DNA from: Clostridiales bacterium
GTDB taxonomy: Bacteria; Bacillota; Clostridia; Oscillospirales; QAMX01
Direction of reading: 5' to 3'
Length of the DNA: 20,201 bases
NCBI GenBank assembly: GCA_016285815.1
Contig: JAEERN010000083.1
Location: forward strand, 1-20,201
This document shows positions 1-7,515 of this stretch, piece by piece. Positions within the stretch are counted from its first letter, which is position 1, and each line of letters begins with the position of its first letter. Made by a program: the position numbers and the translations under genes. The notes under the pieces are model-generated. The model was not told where the DNA came from, ran no database searches, and was given only the letters and a program-made list of their open reading frames with translations.

Positions 1-192
1 GCGCTGGAGCGCGGCCTCTGCCCGGAGCCGGAGGTCATGCGCCGGGCGCTGGCGGTCCGGGACGAGCCGGAGCGGTTCCGGAACGAGCCCGAAACGAAGC
101 GCTGGCTGAGAACGCTGGGCCCGTCGGTCCAGCAGTTCGAAGACGTGCTGGGGGCGCGGCTGGCGCCCTGCGGGAGAACGGAGAAGGTGTGA
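1..192 (+). CDS. C-terminal end of an unrecognised protein (5' truncated by window edge)
   Basis: Frame 1 is open from the first base to a TGA at 190-192 and encodes the last 63 residues of a protein that begins before the window. The fragment is rich in Arg, Glu and Leu and looks like a soluble, mostly helical tail. I see no signal, membrane segment or catalytic motif and do not recognise the family. It is probably a real gene end, because the next gene starts four bases after its stop and that gene's ribosome-binding sequence (GGAGAAGG) lies inside it, the usual arrangement in a co-transcribed unit. Its product is therefore likely in the same operon as the esterase and transporter that follow. 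Confidence 0.6.
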   Translation, partial: ALERGLCPEPEVMRRALAVRDEPERFRNEPETKRWLRTLGPSVQQFEDVLGARLAPCGRTEKV

Positions 193-196
193 CGCG

Positions 197-1066
197 ATGC
201 GAAGAGGGAAAAAAGCACAGGTGTTTTTGCTGTTCGGACAGTCCAACGCGGTGGGCCACGCGGTGCCCATGGCGGCGGAGGACCGGATCGTCCGGCCGCT
301 GGAGAACGTGTTCGGCCTGGACCGGGCGGAGAACCAGACGTTTGCGGACCGGCCGCTGGTCTGGAGCGGGTACCGGAGCGCGGGCATGAATCTGGGCGAG
401 ACCCAGGACGACACGTACTCCGTGGCCAACTGTCTGGCACGGCAGTGGCAGGACGCCGTCGACGCGGGATGCGGCCTGCCCGATCTGTATATCGTGCAGA
501 TTGCCGTCGGGGCCGAGGGCGTCACCGAGCGGTTCATGTGGTATCCCGAGCGGCCGCCGCGGCTGGTGCCGGGGCCGCTGGGCACGGCGGACGTCTCGCT
601 GTACCCGCTGGCGATCCGCGTGCTGTCGCGGCTGGACGAAAGCCTTGCCGTCCGCGGGCTCGAGCCGGAGCTTTTGCTGCATTGGCGCGGCGGCGAGCAG
701 GAGATGGAGGCCGACCGGGAGACGCTGTCCCGGCTCAAGGGGATCTACGAGCGGATGCTGGACGGTTTCCGCCGGGCGGCGGGACGGCGGCTTCCCGTGG
801 TGCTGCACCGGTTCCCCTACGCCGAGTGCTGCATGGCCCGGGACCCCTCCGGCGGGAAGCTGGAGAAGATGGAGTTCATCAACGGGGTCTTTGCGGAGCT
901 GGCCGCGGAGCGGGACAACGTTTCGGTGTTTGATCCGCTTTCCGCACCGTGTCTCGACCCGGGCGCTCCCGGGCGGGGGATGTTCCTGGAGGATCTGATC
1001 CACTACCGGCCGGAGGTGAACCGCTGGGTCGCCTCCGAGATCCTGGCGGGGTGCCAGCCGGTGTGA
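197..1066 (+). CDS. SGNH-fold carbohydrate esterase, sialate O-acetylesterase-like (SASA/DUF303 family)
   Basis: The 289-residue protein opens with the block-I motif FGQSN, with the likely nucleophile at Ser16. It ends with a D-x-x-H pair (Asp266, His269 in LEDLIHYRP), the expected catalytic Asp/His of SGNH hydrolases. GQSN rather than GDSL is characteristic of the SASA/DUF303 group, whose members remove O-acetyl groups from sialic acids or plant polysaccharides. No signal peptide is visible, so it probably acts in the cytoplasm on imported substrate. The ATG start is supported by GGAGAAGG nine bases upstream and by the motif lying near the N-terminus. The MFS gene follows after 45 bases, consistent with a deacetylation-plus-uptake unit. 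The substrate cannot be named from sequence. Confidence 0.82.
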   Translation: MRRGKKAQVFLLFGQSNAVGHAVPMAAEDRIVRPLENVFGLDRAENQTFADRPLVWSGYRSAGMNLGETQDDTYSVANCLARQWQDAVDAGCGLPDLYIVQIAVGAEGVTERFMWYPERPPRLVPGPLGTADVSLYPLAIRVLSRLDESLAVRGLEPELLLHWRGGEQEMEADRETLSRLKGIYERMLDGFRRAAGRRLPVVLHRFPYAECCMARDPSGGKLEKMEFINGVFAELAAERDNVSVFDPLSAPCLDPGAPGRGMFLEDLIHYRPEVNRWVASEILAGCQPV

Positions 1067-1111
1067 CGCTTTTCCCGCGTCGACAGTTTTGTCTGGAGAG
1101 AGAGACAGACC

Positions 1112-2338
1112 GTGAAAAACAAAAACCACTTTCTTTACTATTGGCAGCAGGCCCTGTTCAACTGCGGCCTGATCGTGATCAGCGGATCGGTGATCCAGGG
1201 CTTTTTGCTGGAGAGCGGTGCCAGCGAGGATCAGGTCTCGCTCTATGTGACCGTCACGCTGGTGATCCAGACGGCGGCCATGCTGCTGCTGTCCCGGCTG
1301 TTGGAGAACGTGAAGAACATCCGGGCGAGCATTGCGCTCACCAACGCCGCGCACGCGGTCCCGGTGGCGGCGCTGATCGTGTTTTCCCTGCGGCCGGGCT
1401 TTGCGCCGGGGATGGTCTTCGGCGTGCTGTTCGGGATCGCCGCGGTGCTGAGCGTGGCGCAGGGGATCCAGAACGTGCTGGTCTACAAGCTTCCCTTCCA
1501 CATCATGGACATCCGGGACTACGGCCGCGTCAGCGGCCAGTCCGGCGTGATCCTCGGAGTCACCGGCGCGGCGTTCTCGCTTTTGATGTCCTTTCTGATC
1601 AAGAAAACGGCGTACTTCCCGGTGTTCGCGGCGTTTTCCGCCGTGGCGCTGGCGTTTCTGCTGGTCTCGGCCTTTCTGGTGATGCGCTATCGGATCAACG
1701 ACTATCAAAGCGCCGCGGAGCAGACCAAAAGGATCAACCTGTTCCGCTATCGCCCGTTTTACCGGCTGTTGGCGGCCAACGTCCTGCGGGGCCTCGCCAC
1801 GGGGATCTTCAATCTGGCCGCGGTGATCGGCTATTCGGAAGAGCTGATCGTCAGCGGCGGCGCCGAGATCATGGTGGCGCTGACGCAGGTGGCCACCATC
1901 CTCGGCTGTCAGTCCTATGCCCGTATCGCGCAGAAGCACCGCAACGGGCTGCTGCTGCTGATCTCCGGCTTCGGGTTCTGCGCCGCCATGCCGTTCCTGG
2001 TGGTGGGCCGGTCCTTCGTCGTGTTCTGTATCTTCTATTTTATCACGTCGGTGTTCAACGTCTATATCTCCTATGCCATCCCGGTGCTGGTGGCCGAGCG
2101 GATCGACTATGCCTGCATCGGCCAGTACAACGCGTGGCGGCTGGCGCTGTACACGCTGGGCGTCGCGGCGGGCAGCGCGTGCGTCCCGTTCCTGCTGCGG
2201 ACCGTCGGAGGCTTCGGCGCGCTGCTGATCGGCGGGATCCTGATGGTGCCCTGCGGGATCGGCTATTACCGCTTCGAGCGCCGCGCGGCGGCCGGAGAGC
2301 GGTCCGCGCCGCCGGACGGGACGGACCGGGACGCGTGA
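1112..2338 (+). CDS. Major facilitator superfamily (MFS) transporter
   Basis: The 408-residue protein is strongly hydrophobic, with about 11-12 membrane-spanning stretches separated by short charged loops. A central cytoplasmic loop (about residues 190-215, RYRINDYQSAAEQTKRIN) splits it into two halves, the normal MFS arrangement and length. Translation starts at GTG, preceded by GGAGAGAGAG; that purine stretch lies between GTCTG and CAGAC, so it could sit in a weak hairpin loop. It lies 45 bases after the esterase gene and ends 14 bases before a strong terminator, so it is the last gene of this plus-strand unit. A sugar or sugar-acid substrate is plausible from the neighbour, but the sequence does not define one. 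Confidence 0.85.
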   Translation: MKNKNHFLYYWQQALFNCGLIVISGSVIQGFLLESGASEDQVSLYVTVTLVIQTAAMLLLSRLLENVKNIRASIALTNAAHAVPVAALIVFSLRPGFAPGMVFGVLFGIAAVLSVAQGIQNVLVYKLPFHIMDIRDYGRVSGQSGVILGVTGAAFSLLMSFLIKKTAYFPVFAAFSAVALAFLLVSAFLVMRYRINDYQSAAEQTKRINLFRYRPFYRLLAANVLRGLATGIFNLAAVIGYSEELIVSGGAEIMVALTQVATILGCQSYARIAQKHRNGLLLLISGFGFCAAMPFLVVGRSFVVFCIFYFITSVFNVYISYAIPVLVAERIDYACIGQYNAWRLALYTLGVAAGSACVPFLLRTVGGFGALLIGGILMVPCGIGYYRFERRAAAGERSAPPDGTDRDA

Positions 2339-2345
2339 CCGGTGT

Positions 2346-2386
2346 AAAAAAAGGCTCCGATCCGTCGGACGGATCGGAGCCTTTTT
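2346..2386. terminator. Bidirectional intrinsic terminator between convergent genes
   Basis: A 14-bp perfect inverted repeat (2353-2366 with 2368-2381, GGCTCCGATCCGTC and its complement) is flanked by seven A on the left and five T on the right. Read rightwards it ends the MFS transcript; read leftwards the A tract becomes a U tract and ends the minus-strand gene whose stop is at 2409. The nominal one-base loop would open to about seven bases in RNA. Confidence 0.93.
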
Positions 2387-2408
2387 GCGCTTTCCGGCGA
2401 GGCCGCGC

Positions 2409-3266
2409 CTATTTGCCGCCGAAGGCGGCCTGGTCGCGGTTGGGGCTGCCGCGCTTTTCCAGCCGGGGAAAGCGGTGTTCGATGGCGGCCAGCGAGATCT
2501 CGATATCCTCTTCCGCCTCGTCGGCGGAGAAGGCCCCCACCGTGACCATATCCCGGGGCCGGATGGCGTTCCACGAGAACGTCAGCCCCACGTAGGGCGA
2601 GACCCGGCCCGCGGCCATGGGCTTGATGGTCATCACGGGCTTTTTGGCGTTCTGGATGATCGAGGCAACGGTCTCGATCTCCACCTGCATGAGAAAGCCC
2701 AGACAGTTGAAGATCTGGATATAGGTCTCGACGTCATAGCCGTTCCGGTCGGAATAGACGACGAGCTCGGGCATATGGGCGGAAAGGCCGGGCACCATCC
2801 CCGCGTCCCGGATCATTTTGGTATAGTCGTCCAGCCGGACGATCTGTCCCAGGTTTTTGTTCACCAGCTGTTCGGCGCAGGAGTGGTGGATCAGACAGAT
2901 CTTCGCGCCGCGGGCGGCGGCGGCCTTCACCTCGGCTTCCGCCTCGCGGCGGGCGGCGGCGTTGTCGTCCATGTTCAGAAAGGGAGTGTCGATCCGGACG
3001 ATCTCCCGCCCCGCGGCCTGTTCGGTCTCGCGGATGGCGCGCATCAGCTCCGGCGAAACGGCGAAGGGCGCCATGATGGTGTCCACCCCGTAAGAGAGAT
3101 AGGTCTCGAGCACCGGCCTGAACGCTCCGGCGCAGTCGTAGCGCCGGCGGATCATCTCGTCGGCCGAGACGCTGGTGTGGCTCCAGCCCAGAAGCCAGTT
3201 GGTCCCGATGAGCAGGCGCGAGACGGACACGCCGCCCACCTCGGTGCGCGGAAAAGAGATCGCCAT
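2409..3266 (-). CDS. TIM-barrel / aldo-keto-reductase-like protein of unknown function
   Basis: The product is 285 residues if started at the ATG at 3264-3266, which has AGGAGG eight bases upstream; a longer open frame extends to 3674 but would run through the promoter and the divergent gene. Early residues (SRLLIGTNWLLGWSHTS) resemble the first strand and loop of aldo-keto reductases (SRL.LGTN). The alternation of helices and strands with segments such as GVDTIMAPFA, GAKICLIHHS, GMVPGLSAHMPE and KPVMTIKPMAAGR suggests a (beta/alpha)8 barrel. I do not see a convincing complete Asp/Tyr/Lys/His reductase tetrad, so the enzyme may be a lyase or isomerase of TIM-barrel type. It is soluble and monocistronic, between its own promoter and the shared terminator. 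Confidence 0.7.
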   Translation of the reverse strand: MAISFPRTEVGGVSVSRLLIGTNWLLGWSHTSVSADEMIRRRYDCAGAFRPVLETYLSYGVDTIMAPFAVSPELMRAIRETEQAAGREIVRIDTPFLNMDDNAAARREAEAEVKAAAARGAKICLIHHSCAEQLVNKNLGQIVRLDDYTKMIRDAGMVPGLSAHMPELVVYSDRNGYDVETYIQIFNCLGFLMQVEIETVASIIQNAKKPVMTIKPMAAGRVSPYVGLTFSWNAIRPRDMVTVGAFSADEAEEDIEISLAAIEHRFPRLEKRGSPNRDQAAFGGK

Positions 3267-3477
3267 ACCGTTTTCCTCCTGTCGGAAGCGTTTTCGGCCC
3301 GGAAGGGAGGGACCCGACGGACCCGATCCTATTATATAAGCCCGCCGGAAGGATGTCAAGCCCGGCGCAGGGCCGGGGCGCCGCGCCGGCAGGCGAAAAA
3401 AAGATCGGCCGTTTTCAGGTCTTTTTAAGGGTCGGGGCGTATCATAAGGGCGAACCGAACGAAGGGGGGAACGAACC
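3267..3477. other. Divergent intergenic region
   Basis: Besides the minus-strand promoter, this region carries an AT-rich hairpin (AAAAAGATC at 3398-3406 pairing with GGTCTTTTT at 3418-3426, one G-U pair, 11-base loop) about 50 bases upstream of the lipoprotein start. A possible plus-strand -10 element (TATCAT, 3440-3445) has no good -35, so the lipoprotein promoter is not clear. The lipoprotein ribosome site is GAAGGGGGG just before the ATG at 3478. Confidence 0.55.
3331..3359 (-). promoter_or_regulatory. Near-perfect sigma-70/sigma-A promoter for the TIM-barrel gene
   Basis: On the minus strand TTGACA (3359-3354) is followed after exactly 17 bases by TATAAT (3336-3331). This is full consensus in both hexamers. 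It predicts a transcript start near 3324 and a leader of about 58 bases before the ATG at 3266. Such a promoter implies high, largely unregulated expression unless an operator overlaps it. Confidence 0.9.
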
Positions 3478-4977
3478 ATGAAGAGAAAACTCACCGCCAT
3501 CCTGCTTTCCGCCGCGGTGCTGCTCTCGCTGGCCGCCTGCGGCGCGGCCGAAGAGGCGGCCGCGCAGACCACGGCCGGAGAGGCCGTCCTGACCAAAGCC
3601 GAAGAGGCCGTCCTGATCACAGCCGGAGAAGCGGCCGCGAAGACCACAGCCGAAGAGGCGGCCGCGAAGACCACAGCCGAAGAGACGCCCGCGCCGACCG
3701 GCTCGGGAGAGACCGGTCAGCCGGAGGATCATCCGGAGGGCACGCCCCCGGACGGCCCCGGCGGTACGCCTCCGGACGGCCCCGGCGGCGGGAGCGCCGG
3801 CTCGGATCTGACCTATACGGCGGCGACGGAGATCGCCTCGGCCGACACGCAGACGGGACAGACCTACGCGAGCGGCGCGTCCGACGAGAACGCCCTGCTG
3901 ATCAGCACGGCGGAGGCCGTGACCGTCGAGGATCCCACCGTGACCAAGACCGGCAGCTCGGACGGCGGCGACGACTGCAGCTTTTACGGACTCAACGCGG
4001 CGGTCTTGGTGAAGGGCGGCTCGACGACGACCATCACCGGCGGCACCGTCGTCACCGACGCCGACGGCGCCAACGGGGTGTTTTCCTACGGCGGGAACGG
4101 CGGGCAGAACGGCGCCGCGGGCGACGGCACCACCGTCGTGATCTCCGGCACCGTCATCACCACCGCGGGCGACGGCTCCGGCGGCATCCTGACCACCGGC
4201 GGCCGGTCCTCCGCGGCGATCCGCACCGACCGCGGCGGCGGCACGGTCACCGTGGACGGCGGGATCTATACCACCAACGGGCTGGGCTCTCCCGTCATCT
4301 ATTCCACGGCGGACGTCACCGTTTCGAACGCCGTGCTGACATCCAACCTCTCCGAGGGCGTGTGCATCGAGGGCAAGAACTCCGTCACGCTCGTCGACTA
4401 TGAGCTGACGGCGAGCAACACGCAGTGCAACGGCAACGCTCAGTTCCTGGACGCCGTCATGATCTATCAGTCCATGTCCGGGGACGCGGACAGCGGCACC
4501 TCGCGTTTCACCATGACCGGCGGCAGCCTGACCAGCCGGAGCGGCCATATGTTCCACGTCACCAACACCAGCGCGGTCATCACGCTGTCCGGCGTGACGC
4601 TGGTCAACGAGGACAGCGAGGGGATCCTGCTCTCCGTCTGTTCCGACGGCTGGAGCGGCGGGAGCAACGCCGCCGTGCTGAACGCCTCGGCGCAGGAGCT
4701 GTCCGGCGCGATCCTGGTGGGCAGCGACTCTGAGCTGACGCTGAACCTGACCGACGGATCCGGCTTCTCCGGCAGCATCGGCGGGACCATCGTGAACGCC
4801 GCGGGCGAGACGGTATCCACCGGGACCGGGACCGTCGTGGTCTCACTGGACGGGACCAGCACGTGGACCCTCACCGCAGACAGCTATGTGACGAGCTTCG
4901 ACGGCGACGCGGCCGGCGTCGTCTCCAACGGGTACACGCTGTACGTGAACGGGGTCGCCCTGACCGGCACCCGGTAG
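3478..4977 (+). CDS. Secreted lipoprotein with low-complexity linker and predicted right-handed beta-helix body
   Basis: The 499-residue protein starts with a lipoprotein signal (MKRK, hydrophobic stretch, lipobox LAAC with Cys21), so it should be lipid-anchored outside the membrane. Residues 22-72 are an Ala/Glu/Thr-rich linker built of 8-9 residue repeats (AAAKTTAEE), followed by two TPPDGPGG repeats at about 89-104. From about residue 110 on, short Gly/Thr/Val/Ser strands recur (TITGGTVVTDADG, VVISGTVITTAGDG, TVTVDGGIYTTNG, FTMTGGSLTSRSG), a pattern typical of parallel beta-helices. It resembles a common but functionally undefined family of gut Firmicutes lipoproteins (TPPDG linker, SSAAIRTDRGGGT, IYQSMSGD); this is recalled, not searched. 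Likely a surface adhesin or glycan-binding protein. It is apparently monocistronic. Confidence 0.8.
   Translation: MKRKLTAILLSAAVLLSLAACGAAEEAAAQTTAGEAVLTKAEEAVLITAGEAAAKTTAEEAAAKTTAEETPAPTGSGETGQPEDHPEGTPPDGPGGTPPDGPGGGSAGSDLTYTAATEIASADTQTGQTYASGASDENALLISTAEAVTVEDPTVTKTGSSDGGDDCSFYGLNAAVLVKGGSTTTITGGTVVTDADGANGVFSYGGNGGQNGAAGDGTTVVISGTVITTAGDGSGGILTTGGRSSAAIRTDRGGGTVTVDGGIYTTNGLGSPVIYSTADVTVSNAVLTSNLSEGVCIEGKNSVTLVDYELTASNTQCNGNAQFLDAVMIYQSMSGDADSGTSRFTMTGGSLTSRSGHMFHVTNTSAVITLSGVTLVNEDSEGILLSVCSDGWSGGSNAAVLNASAQELSGAILVGSDSELTLNLTDGSGFSGSIGGTIVNAAGETVSTGTGTVVVSLDGTSTWTLTADSYVTSFDGDAAGVVSNGYTLYVNGVALTGTR
3631..3684 (+). repeat. Two identical 27-bp tandem repeats in the lipoprotein linker
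   Basis: The 27-bp unit beginning GCGGCCGCGAAGACC is present twice in succession without any change and encodes AAAKTTAEE twice. Degenerate relatives of the same unit lie just upstream, from about 3556. Perfect identity at DNA level suggests recent slippage, so linker length may vary between strains. Confidence 0.85.
3742..3789 (+). repeat. Two 24-bp tandem repeats encoding TPPDGPGG
   Basis: Two adjacent 24-bp units starting ACGCC differ at two positions and encode TPPDGPGG twice. This forms a flexible Pro/Gly spacer between the charged linker and the beta-helix body of the lipoprotein. Confidence 0.8.
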
Positions 4978-5021
4978 GCGCGCGCCCGGCGGGCGGAGCG
5001 GGCCGGCCGGCCCGGAAACGG

Positions 5022-5059
5022 AAAAAACGCCCGGGGTCCCCGACAGGGGGCCCCGGGCG
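5022..5059 (-). terminator. Intrinsic terminator of the seven-gene minus-strand operon
   Basis: A 14-bp GC-rich stem (5028-5041 with 5046-5059, one T-G wobble, loop GACA) is followed on the minus strand by six T (5027-5022). It lies 18 bases beyond the stop of the aminotransferase gene. In the plus direction no clean T run follows, so it may act only weakly for the lipoprotein transcript that converges on it. Confidence 0.88.
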
Positions 5060-5077
5060 CCGGCGTTCTGTGCGTTT

Positions 5078-6394
5078 TCAGTTGCTGGTCCCGTACCAGC
5101 GGCCGCCCTGACGCTTGTCCGAGTCGGCCTCGAGAAGCTGCTCGTGGTTCACGATCACCTTCCGGAACGCGGCGGCGTAGCGGTCGATCCACGCCTCGTC
5201 GAAGTGCTTGAACCACGGGACGGAGAAGCACTGAATGTCCTCCGAGGGGCGGCAGGCGTCGTCGAGGGCGCGGACGTCCCGGTCGTTGAAGACGATGCGG
5301 GAGGGCGCGCCCTCATGGCGCAGATCGAAGGTCTTGAAGAACGGATGGGTGTGCAGGCAGAAGTTCCCGCCGTCCCACGCGCCTCCGAAGCCCTCGGCCC
5401 GAAGCGCCGCGCAGAAGCGCTTGACGGACAGGCCGTGCAGCTCTTCCGGCCGGTAGAGCCCCTGGGCGCAGTACCAGCCGGCCATGTTGGAGCCGGTGGA
5501 CTCGTCCACCCGGATGGCGCGGATGCCGGGAAGGCCTTCCAGCCGGTCCCAGAAGGCGTTCATGGCCCGGCGGATCTCAGCGCACCTCTGGTCGTAGTAC
5601 TTGAGCTGGACCCGGGCCAGCGCGGAGCAGAGCTGGTTGGCGCGGCCCTTTGCCCCGCCCAGCGCGATGTGGAAATAGGGCTTGAGGTCCTCGGACTCCC
5701 GGATGTAATCCCCGTTGTTCCGCTCGTAGTGGCCGAAGGCCATGGCGCGCTCGTACAGGGGGCGCTTGTCGGTCACCAGCATGCCCAGCTCGCCCGCGGC
5801 GAAGGACTTTCCGCTCATCAGCGACATGGCCGCCACGTCTCCGAAGGTCCCCAGCTTTTTGCCCTTGTACAGACCGCCCTGCGCGTGGGAGACGTCCTCG
5901 ATGACGGCGAGGCCGTGCCGGCGGGCGACGGCCATGATGGCGTCCATGTCGCAGGGGTACCCGAAATAGTGCACCACCATGATGGCCTTGGTGCGGGGCG
6001 AGATGCAGCGCTCCAGATCGCCGGGATCCATGCTCAGCATGTCGTTGATGTTGCAGAAGACCGCCGAGGCGCCGAAGTTGATCGCCTGGGAGACGCTGCC
6101 CCAATAGGTCTTGGTGGGGCAGATGATCTCGTCGCCGCGGCCGAGGCCGACGGCGAACATGGCCGCCGTCAGCGCCATGGTCCCGTTGCAGTAGGCGACG
6201 GCGTACTCCGTCCCCTGCCATGCGGCAAATTCCTTTTGAAGCGCTTCGGTGATGTCCGTGCCGGAGAACTTGTTGTTCCGGACGACGTCCATGGCCGCGT
6301 CCAGGTCCTCCTGCGTCAGAATGGGCCACCGGAACAGCTCTTCCGGTTCTTGGGAAATGACGGGCGTTCCGCCCAGCAGGGCCAGCTTCTCCAT
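5078..6394 (-). CDS. DegT/DnrJ/EryC1/StrS-family PLP-dependent aminotransferase
   Basis: The 438-residue length is in the upper range of this family. Visible hallmarks are YCNGTMALTAAMFAVGLGRGDE (cofactor phosphate region), the strand and helix VVHYFGYPCDMDAI, the Asp of VIEDVSHAQGG that contacts the pyridine nitrogen, and the Schiff-base lysine in MSGKSFAAGELG (Lys196). Such enzymes usually transfer an amino group from glutamate or glutamine to a keto-sugar or keto-cyclitol. The ATG at 6394 has AAGGAGATC upstream. It is the last gene of the operon, 39 bases after the SGNH hydrolase gene. Together with the upstream Gfo/Idh/MocA dehydrogenases it forms the oxidise-then-transaminate pair known from amino-sugar and aminocyclitol pathways. 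The substrate is unknown. Confidence 0.9.
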   Translation of the reverse strand: MEKLALLGGTPVISQEPEELFRWPILTQEDLDAAMDVVRNNKFSGTDITEALQKEFAAWQGTEYAVAYCNGTMALTAAMFAVGLGRGDEIICPTKTYWGSVSQAINFGASAVFCNINDMLSMDPGDLERCISPRTKAIMVVHYFGYPCDMDAIMAVARRHGLAVIEDVSHAQGGLYKGKKLGTFGDVAAMSLMSGKSFAAGELGMLVTDKRPLYERAMAFGHYERNNGDYIRESEDLKPYFHIALGGAKGRANQLCSALARVQLKYYDQRCAEIRRAMNAFWDRLEGLPGIRAIRVDESTGSNMAGWYCAQGLYRPEELHGLSVKRFCAALRAEGFGGAWDGGNFCLHTHPFFKTFDLRHEGAPSRIVFNDRDVRALDDACRPSEDIQCFSVPWFKHFDEAWIDRYAAAFRKVIVNHEQLLEADSDKRQGGRWYGTSN

Positions 6395-6433
6395 GTGTTT
6401 CGATCTCCTTTTTGTGATGATTGGCGGGGTGAG

Positions 6434-7492
6434 TCAGGCGCGGCCGCCCGGGACGGGCAGGCCCAGCCGGGACGAGAGCGCGTCGGCCGCGACGGCGTTC
6501 CCCGCCCGGTTCAGGTGGATGTTGTCGTGCCGCCAGAGGGCCGGGTCGCGGTCGTCGAACAGAGAGGACAGGCGGAAGGTCCCGACGCCGTGCGCCGCGC
6601 ACGTCCGCTCGGTGACGCGGTCGTAGACCTCGGCGGCGAGCAGGCTGGTGTACGGCGTGACGTCCCGGTCCGGGTCGGCGGGGTCGTGGGAGTGGGGCGG
6701 CAGCAGGAACAGCGTGCGGCACGCGGGCAAGCGCGCCGCGAGGCGGTCGAACAGCTCGTGCAGATCGAGCCGAAGCTGTTCCGGCGCGATCCGGAGACGG
6801 TCGTTGGCCCCCAGACAGAGCAGCAGCAGGTCCGGGGCGCACCGGGCGATCCGGTCTTCGAATTCGTCGAGGAAAAAGCGGACGGGCGCGCCGCCCCGGC
6901 CGGTCAGAAAGACCTGAGGCGCGCGTGCGCCGACGCCGGCCACGGTGATCCGCGGCGCTTTGCCCCGGACGTCGGTCAGCGAGACCACGTGCTCCGCCGC
7001 GTCGGGGCGGCAGGGCAGACAGAGTTGCATCAGCCCGAAGCCCGCGTGTTCCGCCGGGTCGCCTTGGGTGCAGACGTCCGCCGCGGCGGGCTCGCCGTCC
7101 ACGAGAACATTGAACACGGCGGGGGCGTCGGTCCGCCGCTGGAGGGTCAGAACGATCCGGCCGCCGCGCACGGGGACCGGGAACGAGACGTCTCCCTGCG
7201 GCAGCAGGGTCCGGACGCGGCCTCCGAAGGCCGCCGCGCACGGCACCGGCGGGTCGATACCGAGACCGTCGACGGCGGGGCAGGAAAAGGCGAGCGCGCC
7301 GCCGGGACGGAACTGCGGGTCGGCGGCAAAGATCCGGTCCCGCAGGGCGAAGGGCCAGCTGCCCAGCCCCGCGCCGCAGTCCGCGGCGTTCCAGCGGGGC
7401 TCGGGATCGTAGGAATAGGCGTTGTAAGACAGGCTGTCGCCTGTGATGAGGACGCGAACGTCCGGCTTTTGCAGCAGAGAGCGAAGCTCCAT
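6434..7492 (-). CDS. GDSL/SGNH-family hydrolase with an inserted beta-rich region
   Basis: The chosen start (7492, ATG, preceded by GGGAGGAT) gives 352 residues; the frame is open further upstream but would overlap the preceding peptidase gene. The three SGNH blocks are clear: ITGDSL with Ser20, LGAND with Asn230, and DNIHLN with Asp323 and His326. Blocks I and III are about 200 residues apart, against the usual 50-100. The intervening part (about 95-195) is strand-rich and probably a beta-sandwich or jelly-roll insert, as in some carbohydrate or peptidoglycan O-acetylesterases. No signal peptide is seen, so it should be cytoplasmic. It lies 23 bases after the M55 peptidase gene. A deacetylase acting on the pathway substrate is the best guess. 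Confidence 0.83.
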   Translation of the reverse strand: MELRSLLQKPDVRVLITGDSLSYNAYSYDPEPRWNAADCGAGLGSWPFALRDRIFAADPQFRPGGALAFSCPAVDGLGIDPPVPCAAAFGGRVRTLLPQGDVSFPVPVRGGRIVLTLQRRTDAPAVFNVLVDGEPAAADVCTQGDPAEHAGFGLMQLCLPCRPDAAEHVVSLTDVRGKAPRITVAGVGARAPQVFLTGRGGAPVRFFLDEFEDRIARCAPDLLLLCLGANDRLRIAPEQLRLDLHELFDRLAARLPACRTLFLLPPHSHDPADPDRDVTPYTSLLAAEVYDRVTERTCAAHGVGTFRLSSLFDDRDPALWRHDNIHLNRAGNAVAADALSSRLGLPVPGGRA

Positions 7493-7515
7493 GGCCGATC
7501 CTCCCGTGCCGATCG

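Noticed and set aside
35..1939. 634-codon minus-strand open frame across the esterase and MFS genes
   Set aside because: It is antisense to two recognisable genes, has an Arg/His/Gln-rich composition typical of shadow frames, and resembles no family.
3267..3674. Extension of the TIM-barrel gene to an upstream start at 3674
   Set aside because: It would translate through its own promoter and the divergent lipoprotein start. The ATG at 3266 has an ideal AGGAGG.
3631..3789. CRISPR-like array from repeated units
   Set aside because: The repeats are directly adjacent, in frame and encode linker peptides, with no spacers.
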